Assembly (NCBI GenBank): GCA_030949325.1
Contig: JAUZSQ010000089.1
Location: forward strand, 1-64,000
Length of the DNA stretch: 64,000 nucleotides
Origin: Sulfurovum sp.
Lineage (GTDB): Bacteria > Campylobacterota > Campylobacteria > Campylobacterales > Sulfurovaceae
Reading direction: 5' to 3'
Part shown: positions 48,737-58,744 of the stretch, piece after piece
Layout: every line of letters begins with the position of its first letter
Position numbering within the stretch: position 1 is the stretch's first letter
Program-made: the position numbers and the translations under genes
The notes under the pieces: model-generated
The model's database searches: none
What the model saw: the letters and a program-made list of their open reading frames with translations, nothing else
Told to the model about the DNA's origin: nothing

Positions 48737-49671
48737 ACTTCTTTTTCTATAATATACCGTGGTCGTCCTTTGCCTTGCTCGAAGCTTCGTCCTACATATT
48801 CTCCAATGACTCCCAAGCTCATTACTTGAATCCCTCCGATAAAATAGATAGATACCATCGTAGAAGACCAGCCTTGTACGGCATTGCCCAAGATGAACTT
48901 TTCTATCACTACCCACACGATACCCACTAAAGACAAGAGAAAAAGTACAAACCCCGTAAGCGTAATCAATCTCAAAGGTCGCACAGAAAAAGAGGTAATC
49001 CCATCAAGGGCAAAGAGAAGCATTTTGACCAAAGGATATTTACTCTCTCCTGCGAAGCGTTCTGCACGTTTATAGTATAAACTACAAGAACGAAATCCCA
49101 ACATAGGTACTATCCCACGCAAAAACAGATGTATTTCACTAAATTGACTCAGAGCCTCTAAGGCTTTGTGACTGAGTAACCTATAATCTGCATGATTTTG
49201 AATACTCTCTATCCCCATAAAATGCTGAAAACGATAAAAAAACTCTGCTGTACGACGCTTAAAGCGACTGTCATGCTCTCTCTTGTCTCGTACCCCATAG
49301 ACCACATCATAGCCCTCATGATATTTTTGTACAAAACCTTCTATGAGCCTCATATCATCTTGTAAATCAGCATCCATAGAGATAAGTGCATCAGCCAAGT
49401 CTTTGAGTTGCATCAGTCCTGCGATGAGAGCATTTTGATGTCCGAAGTTTCGTGAGAGTTTGATACCTCTAAAGCGTGTATCTGCTTGACTGAGGTTTTC
49501 TATGTTTTCCCATGTATTATCCTCACTTCCATCATCGACATAACAGACAAAACTCTTGCTATCAATATGCCCTTGTGCTATCAATCTATCCAAGATAATA
49601 CAGAGCTGTTGGCTACTCTCTTCTAAAGTGTTTTCTTCATTATAACAAGGTATCACGATGCCTAATTTCAT
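48733..49671 (-). CDS. GT2 family glycosyltransferase (GtrB/DPM1-like)
   Basis: 312 residues. The GT-A domain has IVIPCYNEENTLEESSQQL, YVDDGSEDNTWENIENL, SRNFGHQNALIAGL and SMDADLQDD, followed by two membrane helices (LITLTGFVLFLLSLVGIVWV and STMVSIYFIGGIQVMSLGVI). Such enzymes put a sugar on polyprenyl phosphate for use by GT-C enzymes such as its upstream neighbour. AAGGAGAAGG fixes ATG 49671, although the frame is open to 49716, inside that neighbour. Confidence 0.88.
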   Translation of the reverse strand: MKLGIVIPCYNEENTLEESSQQLCIILDRLIAQGHIDSKSFVCYVDDGSEDNTWENIENLSQADTRFRGIKLSRNFGHQNALIAGLMQLKDLADALISMDADLQDDMRLIEGFVQKYHEGYDVVYGVRDKREHDSRFKRRTAEFFYRFQHFMGIESIQNHADYRLLSHKALEALSQFSEIHLFLRGIVPMLGFRSCSLYYKRAERFAGESKYPLVKMLLFALDGITSFSVRPLRLITLTGFVLFLLSLVGIVWVVIEKFILGNAVQGWSSTMVSIYFIGGIQVMSLGVIGEYVGRSFEQGKGRPRYIIEKEV

Positions 49672-49703
49672 TACCTTCTCCTTTTGACTATTTGTTCTTC
49701 TCA

Positions 49704-51434
49704 TCAAAACCACCATCCGTCAAACCATTGTAGCCATGCTATCATCGTACTATTTTCTATAGGATAGCCAGAAAGTACAGGATAAAAACCCAAAAATAAC
49801 AAAGCCACTAAGGCTAAATACCCCCTCCACAGTCTAGACATAAAAGCAAAGCGTTCGATACTGTCTCTCATCATATACACAATGCCCAAAAGTACAAAAG
49901 GCAAAGCATAATAAAAATGATAAATAAACAGCAACCTACCCACAAACATATAAGGCAAGTATAACGCCATAAAACCAAATAAAATGACTGAAGCTTCTAT
50001 ACTCTTAGGCACGATAACAACCCAACACAGATACAAAATAGCCACAATCCCTAGCCAAAATAAAGCAGGATTGCCCAAAGCATTGATGGAGCTAAGTACC
50101 CCATCGTCCAAGACCTTATAATATCCCATAGGTTTCATATCTAGCATCCATGACCACCAAGGGGAGCTATAGGGGTGCGTGGCTTCTAAGGAAGCATGAT
50201 AATGATACATATTGAGATTATAATCTATAATACTTTGTAGCGTACCCGTATGGCTATAGAGTTCCCAAAAGCTTAGTATATACACCACAAAGCTCAATCC
50301 TCCATACGCTATGAACCCATAGCCCAAGAGACGAACCCCTCTAAAACGCTTCTGCAAAGGATAACGTATCCAAAGCAGATACAAAGCAATCGCCACAAAG
50401 CCAAAGACTGCGAAAAGTGCCGACCACTTCACCCCTATACCTAGACCCAAAAATACAGCACTAAGCCACAAATACCCTAAGCGTTGCTTCTGAATAAAAA
50501 CATAAAGATAATAATAAGCGATGACAACAAACAAGACCCCAAAAGTATCCACAAGCCCCATACGAGCTTGTGCAAGGTGCATAAAGCTATACGTCATCAA
50601 AAAGCCAGAGACAAAGCCATACAAAGGTGTGCCAAAGAGTTGTATGGCAAAATAATACGCCATAAAAACCAATATCCCTGCAAAGAGTACATTCATAAAA
50701 CGCCAACCAAAAGGTGTCATCCCAAAAGCCTTGATACCTGAGAGAATCAACACCTTGCCCAAGTAAGGATGGGTATTTTCATAGACCGTCTCATCATACA
50801 TAAATTCATATGCCGTTCTGGCAAAATAAATTTCATCAAAAAACATACCCGAATAGTAGCTTGTATCTATAGCTAACTCTGCTTCATCATTGAGATACTT
50901 TTTAGTACTCGTATAAGGAATATCCATGCCTTCAAAAGAAAAATGCACTTCACTTAGCATCATCTCATTGCTTGTAATACGCCACAATACTTTAGTACTC
51001 TCAAAACCAGTATCAACACATCGCCAACGAAAGGAATAAGGATAATCCTCATCATAGCTATAAAAATGCTTCCAGCCTTGGGCTGTCTGTCTCTCTAGGC
51101 TAAATTTGACATTTTTATCTACCCCTACATAATAACAGACCTTATCAACTGCCACAGAACTAGCAAAATCAAAGACTGTTATACTCTGATGGGTAGTGAG
51201 TATATGTGCCGTCTGAGGGGTATGCATACTCCCCAATCCCCAAAAACTATAGAGATAAAAACTCCCCATCAAAAGTACCACAAAAGGCAAAACCAAAGGA
51301 GGTTTATGGGTCAAGACACGATACCCTATCAGAACCAAAAGCCCCCCAAGTACCAGCGTCCCTAGCCCAAAGACTATCCCTTCAGTATAACAACATAAAA
51401 AGCCCAATATTGGCAAGATAGCCAAGATTTGCAT
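49704..51434 (-). CDS. PMT/GT39-type membrane glycosyltransferase
   Basis: About 576 residues. A luminal domain (residues about 60-200) is followed by many membrane helices. GT39 motifs: SYYSGMFFDEIYFARTAYEF (catalytic Asp-Glu) and ENTHPYLGKVLIL, GWRFMNVLF, and AQARMGLVDTFGVLF. Such enzymes move mannose or another sugar from polyprenyl phosphate to protein or glycan. ATG 51434 is 10 bp after the HAD stop; TTG 51452 would overlap it. It seems to be transcribed with the Ter operon and the GT2 gene. Confidence 0.82.
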   Translation of the reverse strand: MQILAILPILGFLCCYTEGIVFGLGTLVLGGLLVLIGYRVLTHKPPLVLPFVVLLMGSFYLYSFWGLGSMHTPQTAHILTTHQSITVFDFASSVAVDKVCYYVGVDKNVKFSLERQTAQGWKHFYSYDEDYPYSFRWRCVDTGFESTKVLWRITSNEMMLSEVHFSFEGMDIPYTSTKKYLNDEAELAIDTSYYSGMFFDEIYFARTAYEFMYDETVYENTHPYLGKVLILSGIKAFGMTPFGWRFMNVLFAGILVFMAYYFAIQLFGTPLYGFVSGFLMTYSFMHLAQARMGLVDTFGVLFVVIAYYYLYVFIQKQRLGYLWLSAVFLGLGIGVKWSALFAVFGFVAIALYLLWIRYPLQKRFRGVRLLGYGFIAYGGLSFVVYILSFWELYSHTGTLQSIIDYNLNMYHYHASLEATHPYSSPWWSWMLDMKPMGYYKVLDDGVLSSINALGNPALFWLGIVAILYLCWVVIVPKSIEASVILFGFMALYLPYMFVGRLLFIYHFYYALPFVLLGIVYMMRDSIERFAFMSRLWRGYLALVALLFLGFYPVLSGYPIENSTMIAWLQWFDGWWF

Positions 51435-51444
51435 CCATACTATT

Positions 51445-52172
51445 CTAGCCAAGTGTCACAGGCACTTTCTTCGGCACAATCTTAAAATCTGCCAAATTCA
51501 TAAAATCCAAATCTGAAATATTATCTCCCGCTCCTAAAGTCAAGATAGGTTTATATTCTTCTATCAGATAAGCTACAGCAAACTTTTTATTGAGAAAATG
51601 GGGGAAGTATGGCAAAAGAGTTATCATTTTCATAGAGGTAAAAATCTTGATGCGTGGCTAAGAAAGTATTTAATGCATTTTTGACTTCGCTTAGAATCCC
51701 TTTATCATCAAGATTAAATTTATTGTAAATACTAATATAAAAATCATCAATCACTTTGACCACGAGTTCTACATCAAGAGAATCCAATACAGCATGAAGT
51801 GCTTTTAATACCTTGGGGATAGAGAGTATTTTTGCATAAGAGGCGTTCATTTTTTTTTGCCATACTTTGTCTATTTCTCCCTCTTTTAAAATGAGTCCTC
51901 CAAAATTTAAAATCACATGCTTAATGGCTTTTTCTTTGGCAAATACTGTCCGATGATAAGAGTCCAAATTTCTAGCTGTGGTAGGAATAAACGTAATATT
52001 AGAAGCAATCAGCGTATCAATAAAAAGCTTTGTGCCTTCATAAAAAAATGAGTTTTCTTTCCCCTCTTTGGTATATCCTCCCACGACTGTGGCTTGGCTA
52101 AAATCTGTTTTGCGTCTTGTTTGGATGAGTGTATCATCTATATCACTAAAAAAAAAATATTCTATTTGGCAT
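51445..52172 (-). CDS. HAD-family phosphatase of the Ter biosynthetic set (two frameshifts)
   Basis: Motif I FFFSDIDDTLIQTRRK (DxDxT), motif II PTTARNLDSY, a cap region and motif IV TLGAGDNISDLDFMNLA. Start ATG 52172 reads MPNRIFFFSD and needs nine T where the sequence has ten (52148-52157). A C5 run near 51600 must lose one C to join the C-terminal piece (HFLNKKFAVAYLIEEYKP). Joined length about 242. Such phosphatases accompany TerD/PRTase/CitE clusters. The start overlaps the lyase gene by 11 bp. Confidence 0.8.
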
Positions 52173-53049
52173 CTCTTACTCCATAGTTTTCGTATCGTTT
52201 GATGATAGACTTTGCCCAATTTGAGTGCGTCGTTTTCTCATACATTCTGCCTTTGTGGCTAAAAATAGCAGACTTTTCTTCTAAAAGTTTATCCGCAACA
52301 TACTTTTCATCTACATTGATTTGGTAACTCTCTTGAATGTTTTGCACCTGCTTAGGATGAATAGAAGTCTTGTTAAAGATTTGATGTTCAGCATCACTTT
52401 CTAGCTCTCTTTTGAGCGTTTCCATGGCTTCAAAACAAGCAAAAACAGGAGAAGAAACCTCAAATCCATTGGCTTTAAAAGATTGATAATCGTAGAAAAA
52501 ATGAGATACAAAGGCAATATCTCATAAATCGTTTTGTCACAAGTTCGCATCATTCCAAGCATACTTAATATATCTTCTCCACCCATGCGTATCACTAAAA
52601 TACGCTCTTTAAAAGGCTCTAACTCTTGCATGATTTTGCCAAGTTGTACATGGCTAAACACATCTTTGGTTTCCAAAATAGGCATAATATAAAAATGCTT
52701 TTGAGCAATAAAAAGTGAAAGATACTCTGCGATATTCTGCGTGTCAAACTTCGCCAAAGCAAAGCCATCAATACTATTAATATTTTGTAGCCTAAGTATC
52801 ACTCTAAGGTTTTCAATATTGCGAGGACGGATAAAAACCTTAAGAGGAGAAAGTGTTAAATCCTTGATAATTCTCTCTAACCTTTGCATCCCCTTTGGCA
52901 TATCAGACAAAGCCGTAGAGTCTTCTAGGCAAATGACCACAGACTTTAAAAAAAGGATATTTTTCAGCAGTCAAAATCGCTTCTAAGTTCTTTTGCAATA
53001 TCGGAATATAGAGCGTCGCACCCAACTCAAAATAATCAATTTTTCTCAA
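52162..53049 (-). CDS. HpcH/HpaI (CitE-like) carbon-carbon lyase of the Ter set (frameshifted)
   Basis: TIM-barrel lyase in pieces: FELGATLYIPILQKNLEAIL at the N-terminus, VVICLEDSTALSDMPKGMQR, KVFIRPRN, IMPILETKDVF and IRMGGEDILSML (metal-binding Glu/Asp), then SPVFACFEAMETLKREL at the C-terminus. Breaks lie near 52960, 52520 and 52500. Start TTG 53049 is suggested by AAAGGA five bases upstream and overlaps the stiP end. About 295 residues when joined. In Ter systems this lyase is proposed to build the nucleoside-like product. Confidence 0.78.
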
Positions 53050-54136
53050 CACTGTCCTTTGTCATATTTTTAATAATCGCCAAAGCCTTATAAGGCAAGG
53101 CTTTATCTTCTATCACTTCTACCTCTTTTTCTTTGGCAAGAAGCAGTAAATGCCCTATCTCTTGGGAAGCTAAATTTTGCACAAGTATCACATAAGGCAC
53201 ACGCCGAAGCAAAACTCTCGTACTCTCTCCAATACCTGGTTTGATATGATTTATATCGCTAATCTGCCACTCTTTTTGTAGTGTAAGCAAAAAATCACGC
53301 ATCTTGCTACGCAAAATACTATCTCTTGAAACCAATGGCTTTGTATCTATCGTTAACCCTTTAATAAGCGTTGTTATCTCATCTATAAACCAAAGACTCA
53401 AATCACTTTTGGCATATTCTGCGTAATATTTACAACCATGAAAGTCACCCTCTTTTATATGCTCATCATTTAAAATACTCCGAGATACCAAACCTGAAAT
53501 CGTAGAATTGAGTGCCGAAGAAGGGATAAGATAATCATCATTATTCACAGCAAAATCCGAAACCGAAGCAATATCAGAAATGACATAAAGCTTGTCACTT
53601 ATATTTGTTTTATTTTCCTCATTAAACTTCTTGATAAAGACTTTAAGTTCTCTATTTATCACTCCTTTACCCGTCCACCCATCTATAAAAATGAATTCAC
53701 TTTCAGGGTTTTCTTTGAGTATATATTTGAGTGCCAACTCGTCTATTTCTCTGTCTCTAATAATCGAAATAGAATAATGATTAACCTGCGTATCAAAAAC
53801 ATCTCTAAGCGTTCTTTTGAGCAAAACCCCAATCGGAGTCCCTGCACGTAACAAAGAAACCAGCACAATATTCTTCTTTTGACTTAGATGATAGGCTAAA
53901 GTCAAAATATCAGAGGCAAAACGTTTTTTATTGTCTGCATAAGCCTGATAAAAAATCTCCAAATACGCAAGACTAGGCTCATATTCAGGACTAAGCATCT
54001 GCGAATAATGCGACATCCCACTCTGAATAAGCCTCTCTTTCTCATCAATCTGCGTAAATTTCATATCAATCACTTTGACCAAGAATGACACATCCTCTTT
54101 GAGATAAGAACCGTGGAACATGATTTTGGTGTTCAT
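53036..54136 (-). CDS. StiP family protein (PRTase with PELOTA RNA-binding domain)
   Basis: 366 residues. Begins with GSYLKEDVSFLVKVIDM, typical of StiP. The PRTase core has VLVSLLRAGTPIGVLLKR and the PRPP loop FIFIDGWTGKGVINREL. The C-terminal PELOTA-like domain has GESTRVLLRRVPYVILVQN and IGHLLLLAKEKEVEV. Databases call the family cysteine protease StiP, but comparative work on Ter systems reads it as a phosphoribosyltransferase. 16 bp after BrnA. Confidence 0.85.
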   Translation of the reverse strand: MNTKIMFHGSYLKEDVSFLVKVIDMKFTQIDEKERLIQSGMSHYSQMLSPEYEPSLAYLEIFYQAYADNKKRFASDILTLAYHLSQKKNIVLVSLLRAGTPIGVLLKRTLRDVFDTQVNHYSISIIRDREIDELALKYILKENPESEFIFIDGWTGKGVINRELKVFIKKFNEENKTNISDKLYVISDIASVSDFAVNNDDYLIPSSALNSTISGLVSRSILNDEHIKEGDFHGCKYYAEYAKSDLSLWFIDEITTLIKGLTIDTKPLVSRDSILRSKMRDFLLTLQKEWQISDINHIKPGIGESTRVLLRRVPYVILVQNLASQEIGHLLLLAKEKEVEVIEDKALPYKALAIIKNMTKDSVEKN

Positions 54137-54151
54137 TTTTTATAGTCCTTG

Positions 54152-54379
54152 CTATATGTGCTGTAATTCTTTTCTTAGTAAAGCATTAATGAGTGTTTGA
54201 TACGGTACTTTTTTCTCACTTGCTAATTTTTTAAAATATAAAACGATATCGTTATCTAGCCTTAGAGAAACAGGTATTTTTTTGGGTTCATAAAATCTAC
54301 CACGCACACCCTCAGAAAAGTCATATTCATCTTGCATCTCATAGCTATCAAAGTTCTCTCTTTCTTTAATGTTCTTCAT
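54152..54379 (-). CDS. brnA: BrnA-type antitoxin
   Basis: 75 residues. Variable acidic N-terminus, then PKKIPVSLRLDNDIVLYFKKLA and PYQTLINALLRKEL, the ribbon-helix-helix DNA-binding part of BrnA/DUF4415 antitoxins. It neutralises the toxin and probably represses the pair's promoter. The start overlaps the BrnT stop by 4 bp, the normal brnT-brnA order. Confidence 0.87.
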   Translation of the reverse strand: MKNIKERENFDSYEMQDEYDFSEGVRGRFYEPKKIPVSLRLDNDIVLYFKKLASEKKVPYQTLINALLRKELQHI

Positions 54380-54651
54380 AAAAAAATCCTTTCTTTTTGA
54401 TTTGCTTTTCTTGCACTTATTATTCTAATAATTTCTTCACCATTTTCATCAAAAAACATATTAGCAACAACGAGAATTTTATCTTTGCTTGTTTTACCTA
54501 AAGTAATCCATCTTTCTTCAAAATAATCAAAACGATGGTCTAGTCGTGAAATATGCATAGCATCTAAAAAAACTTCTTTTGCTTCATCAAAACTAATTTG
54601 GTGCTTTTCAATATTTATTTTGTTCTTCTCATCACTCCATTCAATTTTCAA
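54376..54651 (-). CDS. brnT: BrnT-type toxin (RNase fold)
   Basis: About 91 residues from TTG 54651, which has AAAAGG six bases upstream and gives the family start KIEWSDEKNKINIEKHQISF; an ATG at 54678 is the longer alternative. Further motifs: DEAKEVFLD, EERWITLGKTSKDKILVVAN and IRIISARKANQKER (catalytic basic cluster). Ribonuclease toxin, by family. Placed inside the Ter operon between PRTase-TRSP and StiP. Confidence 0.86.
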   Translation of the reverse strand: MKIEWSDEKNKINIEKHQISFDEAKEVFLDAMHISRLDHRFDYFEERWITLGKTSKDKILVVANMFFDENGEEIIRIISARKANQKERIFL

Positions 54652-54679
54652 AATAAACCTTTTATAGACATATCTCATT

Positions 54680-54965
54680 ATAGCAGTTCGTATTTACAAT
54701 GTCAATATTTATGAAGCTCTATTAACAGAGACTTATGATAAATTAATTGTGGCAATGAAAGTTGTTTTGAATATGGTTTGAGGTTTGGTAGGTATGAATT
54801 TATATAGTCAGTTCACTACATTTTCTTATAGATTCCCCACAGAGGATGGCAATGCCAATGAATTAAGCTTTTTAGCTCTTCGGAAGTGAGGTTTTAACCT
54901 CGCCAAATAACCTACCGACGCTAAGGAATAGAAGTAAATAGTATAGTCTTTTGAAGATTAAACTT
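54680..54965. other. 286-bp spacer between BrnT and the TRSP gene
   Basis: No convincing gene. On the plus strand a short open stretch reads NIYEALLTETYDKLIVAMKV before stopping near 54780, possibly an ORF remnant. GGTAGG (54790s) and CCTACC (54910s), plus GAGGTT/AACCTC around 54885-54898, form hairpins. The region breaks the otherwise tight Ter operon and may hold the promoter of brnTA. Confidence 0.4.
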
Positions 54966-56067
54966 TTATGAAATGATATTCCCCATAAAAACCTCCTCAA
55001 CATCCCCAAAAACTTCCAAAAGTTGCTCTTTTAAATTACAACTTTCAGGTACTTTTGTGGTCTCATAACAAAGCAATATTTTATCATAGTCTCTATCTAC
55101 AACATTATAAAGAAAGTTGTCTATTTCTTCAAAATAATTGTCTTTAAATGAGAGTTTAGAACTAATCGCTCCGTCTATGTTTACTGGGCTTCGGGTGGTG
55201 GCTTGGAAGTAGCTTTCTATGCCATTTTCTTCAAGATATTTTGCCAATAGATAAGGAGGATACATGAATTCTGCTGTACCTAGGACTAAGACTTTTTTTG
55301 TCTTTTAGACTTTTTAAACTTTCGCTACTTACATACTCAGAGAAATCTAACTCTAATTTTTTGACTCCATAGCGTCCAAAATTGTGGGGGATGATTTCGT
55401 CTAGGTCTTTGACTTCTTGGGCTTCGGAAATGACTGTGGTTTCAAAATCTATGGCTTTAGGTGTAAAGCTAAATGACCCTTTGTAGAGTGAGAGATAGTT
55501 GAAGTTCTCATAAGGAGTCGTTGCCCAATTGAGAATGGTGAGTAGATAATATTCTTTGACTAAGGGAAGAACCTTTTTCATTTCATTGACGAGATTATTG
55601 GCTGTGTTTCCTGTGGAAACTTCATCGTCTATCAAAATAACGCGTTCTATCTTGCCTAGTAATACTTTGAGTTCTTCGTCTTTTGGCTCATAAAAGATAT
55701 GACTTGGGGCATGACAATGTTCTTCGTAAAAAGAGAAAAATACCTTTTGAGAGGTTTGAAATCGTGTAGAATGTATGTAAAAACTATTTGATACGTTCGC
55801 TTCTTCAAAGACCCCTTGACCCAATGCCGTGGCTGTTTCTGCAAAGCCAATAAAGAGTGTGGGTTGCGAAGAGGTGGGAATGAGTGAGGCAAGGGCTTGA
55901 TAGGTATTTTGCATGGTAGAGGGTTTTGTGGGCAAGTGCTTACCTAGCACTTTACTCACAAATAAAAACCCTCTTTTTTTGTTGATACGCGAACCATAGT
56001 CCACGAGTTTTTCTAAGGTTTCATCAGAGTGTATCTCTAATGTACCTGTTTTTAACGCAATTTTCAT
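54966..56067 (-). CDS. Phosphoribosyltransferase with C-terminal TRSP domain (one frameshift)
   Basis: First frame (56067-55231): VSKVLGKHLPTKPS, LFIGFAETATALGQGVF (PRTase fold), then RVILIDDEVSTGNTANNLV, the PRPP loop. The C-terminal TRSP region (VLVLGTAEFMYPPYLLAKYL, then FQATTRSPVNIDGAI) is in another frame to 54966. One extra A in the A7 run near 55296 explains the break. About 366 residues. Paired with StiP as the two PRTases of Ter-linked pathways. ATG 56067 is 1 bp after the TerC-like stop. Confidence 0.86.
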
Positions 56068-56068
56068 T

Positions 56069-57065
56069 TTAAACTTCTTCTTTCTCTTCTGCTTTTTCTT
56101 TTCTATTGGCTAGAACAGAATGATAGGTCGCAACAGCGATAAATCCTACACCGATTGTTCCTACGATAATTTCATTGATGTGCATAAACATTTTGGCGAA
56201 CATAATGAGTGCCAATGCCAAAATCGCATATTGAGCCCCATGTTCCAAATAACGATACTCTGTAAGCGTCTTTTTCTCTACAAAATAGAGGGTCATACTT
56301 CTTACAAACATTGCTCCCTACACCCAAACCTATCATAATAATAAAGATATTACTACTCAAAGCAAACGCACCAATAACACCATCAAAACTAAAGGATGCA
56401 TCTAAGACTTCTAGGTATAAGAAGCCCATAATACCACTTCTTACGCCATCAGAACCCATCAAGTCATCAAGTGAAGAGATGAGTGAATGCAAGAACATTC
56501 CACCAAAGTATGCCAAGGCAATTCCTGCACTTGAAGTTTCGTAAACCAAGCCTAGACCAATAGCTACAGCGATAATAATTTCAATATTGTTGACGCTTCC
56601 TGCTTTGTTCAATACTTTGCTATTTTCGATAATTTTAATCCATTTTTCTTCTCTGTCTGTATCAAAGATGAAGTCTAAAAAGACCATAAGTAAAAATGCA
56701 CCACCAAAGGCATAAATAAGACTTCCTACGGATTCGAGTGTATGTTGATATTTGTCAGGGTCATTGAGGGCTAGATTAAATGTTTCTACCACTCCCAAGT
56801 TTCCTGCAACGGCTACAATGACGATAGGGAAAACAAAACGCATACCAAAGACAGCAATAGGAATACCAAAAGTAATAAATCGCTTTTGCCATTTGGGTTC
56901 CATCGTCTCTAATACTTTGGCATTGACCACAGCATTGTCAAAAGACAATGAGACTTCCAAAATGATAAGAAGTGCTGTAATATACAGAGCATAAAATCCA
57001 CCAATATAAAAAGCCAAAGCCAAACCGATAAGCGTAATGACTATGGAACTATAAAAATACTTCAT
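56069..57065 (-). CDS. TerC-like integral membrane protein (DUF475; one frameshift)
   Basis: About 331 residues with seven or more membrane helices. LEVSLSFDNAVVNAKVLETM and LDASFSFDGVIGAFALS carry the Asp residues typical of TerC-type metal sites. The first frame runs to 56172 with a wrong tail; an extra G near 56312 separates the last part (AMFVRSMTLYFVEKKTLTEY). TerC proteins are thought to handle metal ions at the membrane with TerD/TerB. The start overlaps the TerB stop by 1 bp. Confidence 0.86.
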
Positions 57066-57535
57066 TATTTAATGGCACTCAATATTTTTCTTTGCATTTC
57101 TACTTCTGTATCATCCAAATGCCCATCACTTTGTGCAATATGTGCAATCAATGCTTCTATCATTGGTGGATATTCAGGATAGGCTTTCATCTTGCCTAGT
57201 TCAGAGAGTAGTTTTGCTTCCATCAAAATCCATTTGGTAGGGTTATTGACTACTTCAGACATCGCTTCAATGTGAAACTCATAAAGCTCTATCGCTTCTG
57301 TTGTCAAATTTAGGTCATTAATCTCATCAATATCTTTAATCAAATCTAAAGCAGTAATAATCTCTTGTGTGTCTGCTTTTTTGTCTGCCATAGTCATCAA
57401 TGCCATACTGACAACAAGCGAATTTACAAACTTTTTCTCTTTTGAAAAGCTCTCTGGTGTATATTGTTTAAATTTCTTACCTGCTTCACCCAATAACTCT
57501 GTACTTCTCGTTTTTATTTTATTCCAATCTAACAT
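57065..57535 (-). CDS. terB: TerB family protein
   Basis: 156 residues, all-helical. Characteristic TerB metal-site pattern: MALMTMADKKADTQEI in the first half and IAQSDGHLDDTEVEMQRKIL in the second. TerB links TerC at the membrane with TerD in the cytosol. Gap of 9 bp to terD upstream, 1-bp overlap with the TerC-like gene. Confidence 0.87.
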   Translation of the reverse strand: MLDWNKIKTRSTELLGEAGKKFKQYTPESFSKEKKFVNSLVVSMALMTMADKKADTQEIITALDLIKDIDEINDLNLTTEAIELYEFHIEAMSEVVNNPTKWILMEAKLLSELGKMKAYPEYPPMIEALIAHIAQSDGHLDDTEVEMQRKILSAIK

Positions 57536-57544
57536 TTTTCTTCC

Positions 57545-58117
57545 TTATCCTATAAATTTATCTACAAAACCTTGTAGTCCTGCATTGAAACCAGCACCCA
57601 CAGCCTTGAATCTCCATGAACCTGATTTTTTGTAAAGTCTTCCAAATTCAATTGCTGTCTCACTTGAAAAATCTTCTTCCAAATCATATTTAGCAATCTC
57701 TTTATTGCTGTCTAAATCATACATTCGGATAAAAGCATTACGCACTTGTCCAAAATTTTGATTTCTTTGATGTGCTTCATCAATGGTTACCACAAAAACC
57801 AATTCTTCAATCCTAGAATCTATTTTGCTCAGTTTTACAAATAGGCTTTCATCATCACCATCGCCTTCACCCGTTCTATTGTCACCTTGATGGGCAATTG
57901 CACCTTCTGGGGAGTTTAAGTTGTTGTAAAAAATAAAATAGTTATCCGCAGGTATTTTTCCTGTACTCTCTAGCATAAAAACCGAAGCATCTAAGTCAAA
58001 ATCTACGCCAGTATCACTGTCGTTGGTATCCCAACCCAAGCCAAATCCTATATTTGTCAAACTCGGTGCTTCTTTAGATAAATCTATTCTGCCACCTTTA
58101 CTTAAACTAATCCCCAT
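57545..58117 (-). CDS. terD: TerD family calcium-binding stress protein (third copy)
   Basis: 190 residues. LSKGGRIDLSKEAPSLTNI start, [22 protein letters not shown], the calcium loop [34 protein letters not shown] and the end [15 protein letters not shown]. Very like the first copy at 58744-59322, pointing to tandem duplication. Metal stress and tellurite resistance family. Confidence 0.92.
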   Translation of the reverse strand: MGISLSKGGRIDLSKEAPSLTNIGFGLGWDTNDSDTGVDFDLDASVFMLESTGKIPADNYFIFYNNLNSPEGAIAHQGDNRTGEGDGDDESLFVKLSKIDSRIEELVFVVTIDEAHQRNQNFGQVRNAFIRMYDLDSNKEIAKYDLEEDFSSETAIEFGRLYKKSGSWRFKAVGAGFNAGLQGFVDKFIG

Positions 58118-58138
58118 TCTTTATCCTTTTATATTTTC

Positions 58139-58744
58139 TTACAAATAGGTACTTTCTACTGTTTTTAATGTTTGTGCCAATTTGGCATCTTTACTTGGTT
58201 CACCAATCGCTGAAAATTTCCATTCTCCATTGCGTCTATAAAGTTTACCCAAAATCATAGAAACATATCCAGCAAATTTTGGATCACTAGCGATATTGTA
58301 AGTCGCTACAATTTCATTGACTCTACTCGCTGTTCCTTCATAAAGTCTAATAGACGCAAAAGGAACAGTAGCAAAATCTTTCCCTTGAAATGAGTTGAGT
58401 ACAAACACTACATTATCAATATTGGCAGGAATTTGAGCAAGGTTAATCTGAATCACTTCATTATCAAGTCCATCATCACCATCCATATCACCCGTAGTAT
58501 CATCACCAGAATGTGAAATACCTGCTGATTGTAGCTTACCAAAATAGACCGTATCTACAAGTTTTTTGTTATTGTCAAAGATACCTACAGATAAATCCAA
58601 ATCTACAGGTACTTTTTTCATTCCACCAAAGAGACCTTTTTTGTCAATTGCTCCCCAGTTTGCACCAATACAAAAAGAGTTTAAATCGCTACCATTGCTT
58701 TTTTTGAGGTTTATTTTTTGACCTTTTGCTAGAGAAATTGCCAT
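58139..58744 (-). CDS. TerD family protein, divergent copy
   Basis: 201 residues. Same fold but altered: LAKGQKINLKKSNGSDLNSF, GANWGAIDKKGLFGGMKKVP, DLDLSVGIFD and a changed calcium loop DTTGDMDGDDGLDNEV. Similar to TerX/TerZ-type paralogues that partner TerD. Overlaps the first TerD stop by 1 bp, 21 bp before the third. Confidence 0.88.
   Translation of the reverse strand: MAISLAKGQKINLKKSNGSDLNSFCIGANWGAIDKKGLFGGMKKVPVDLDLSVGIFDNNKKLVDTVYFGKLQSAGISHSGDDTTGDMDGDDGLDNEVIQINLAQIPANIDNVVFVLNSFQGKDFATVPFASIRLYEGTASRVNEIVATYNIASDPKFAGYVSMILGKLYRRNGEWKFSAIGEPSKDAKLAQTLKTVESTYL

Noticed and set aside
52148-52157. T10 tract at the HAD phosphatase start as an on/off switch
   Set aside because: Same reasoning; the run is one base too long for the frame and indels are common throughout the window. 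Kept only as an error candidate.
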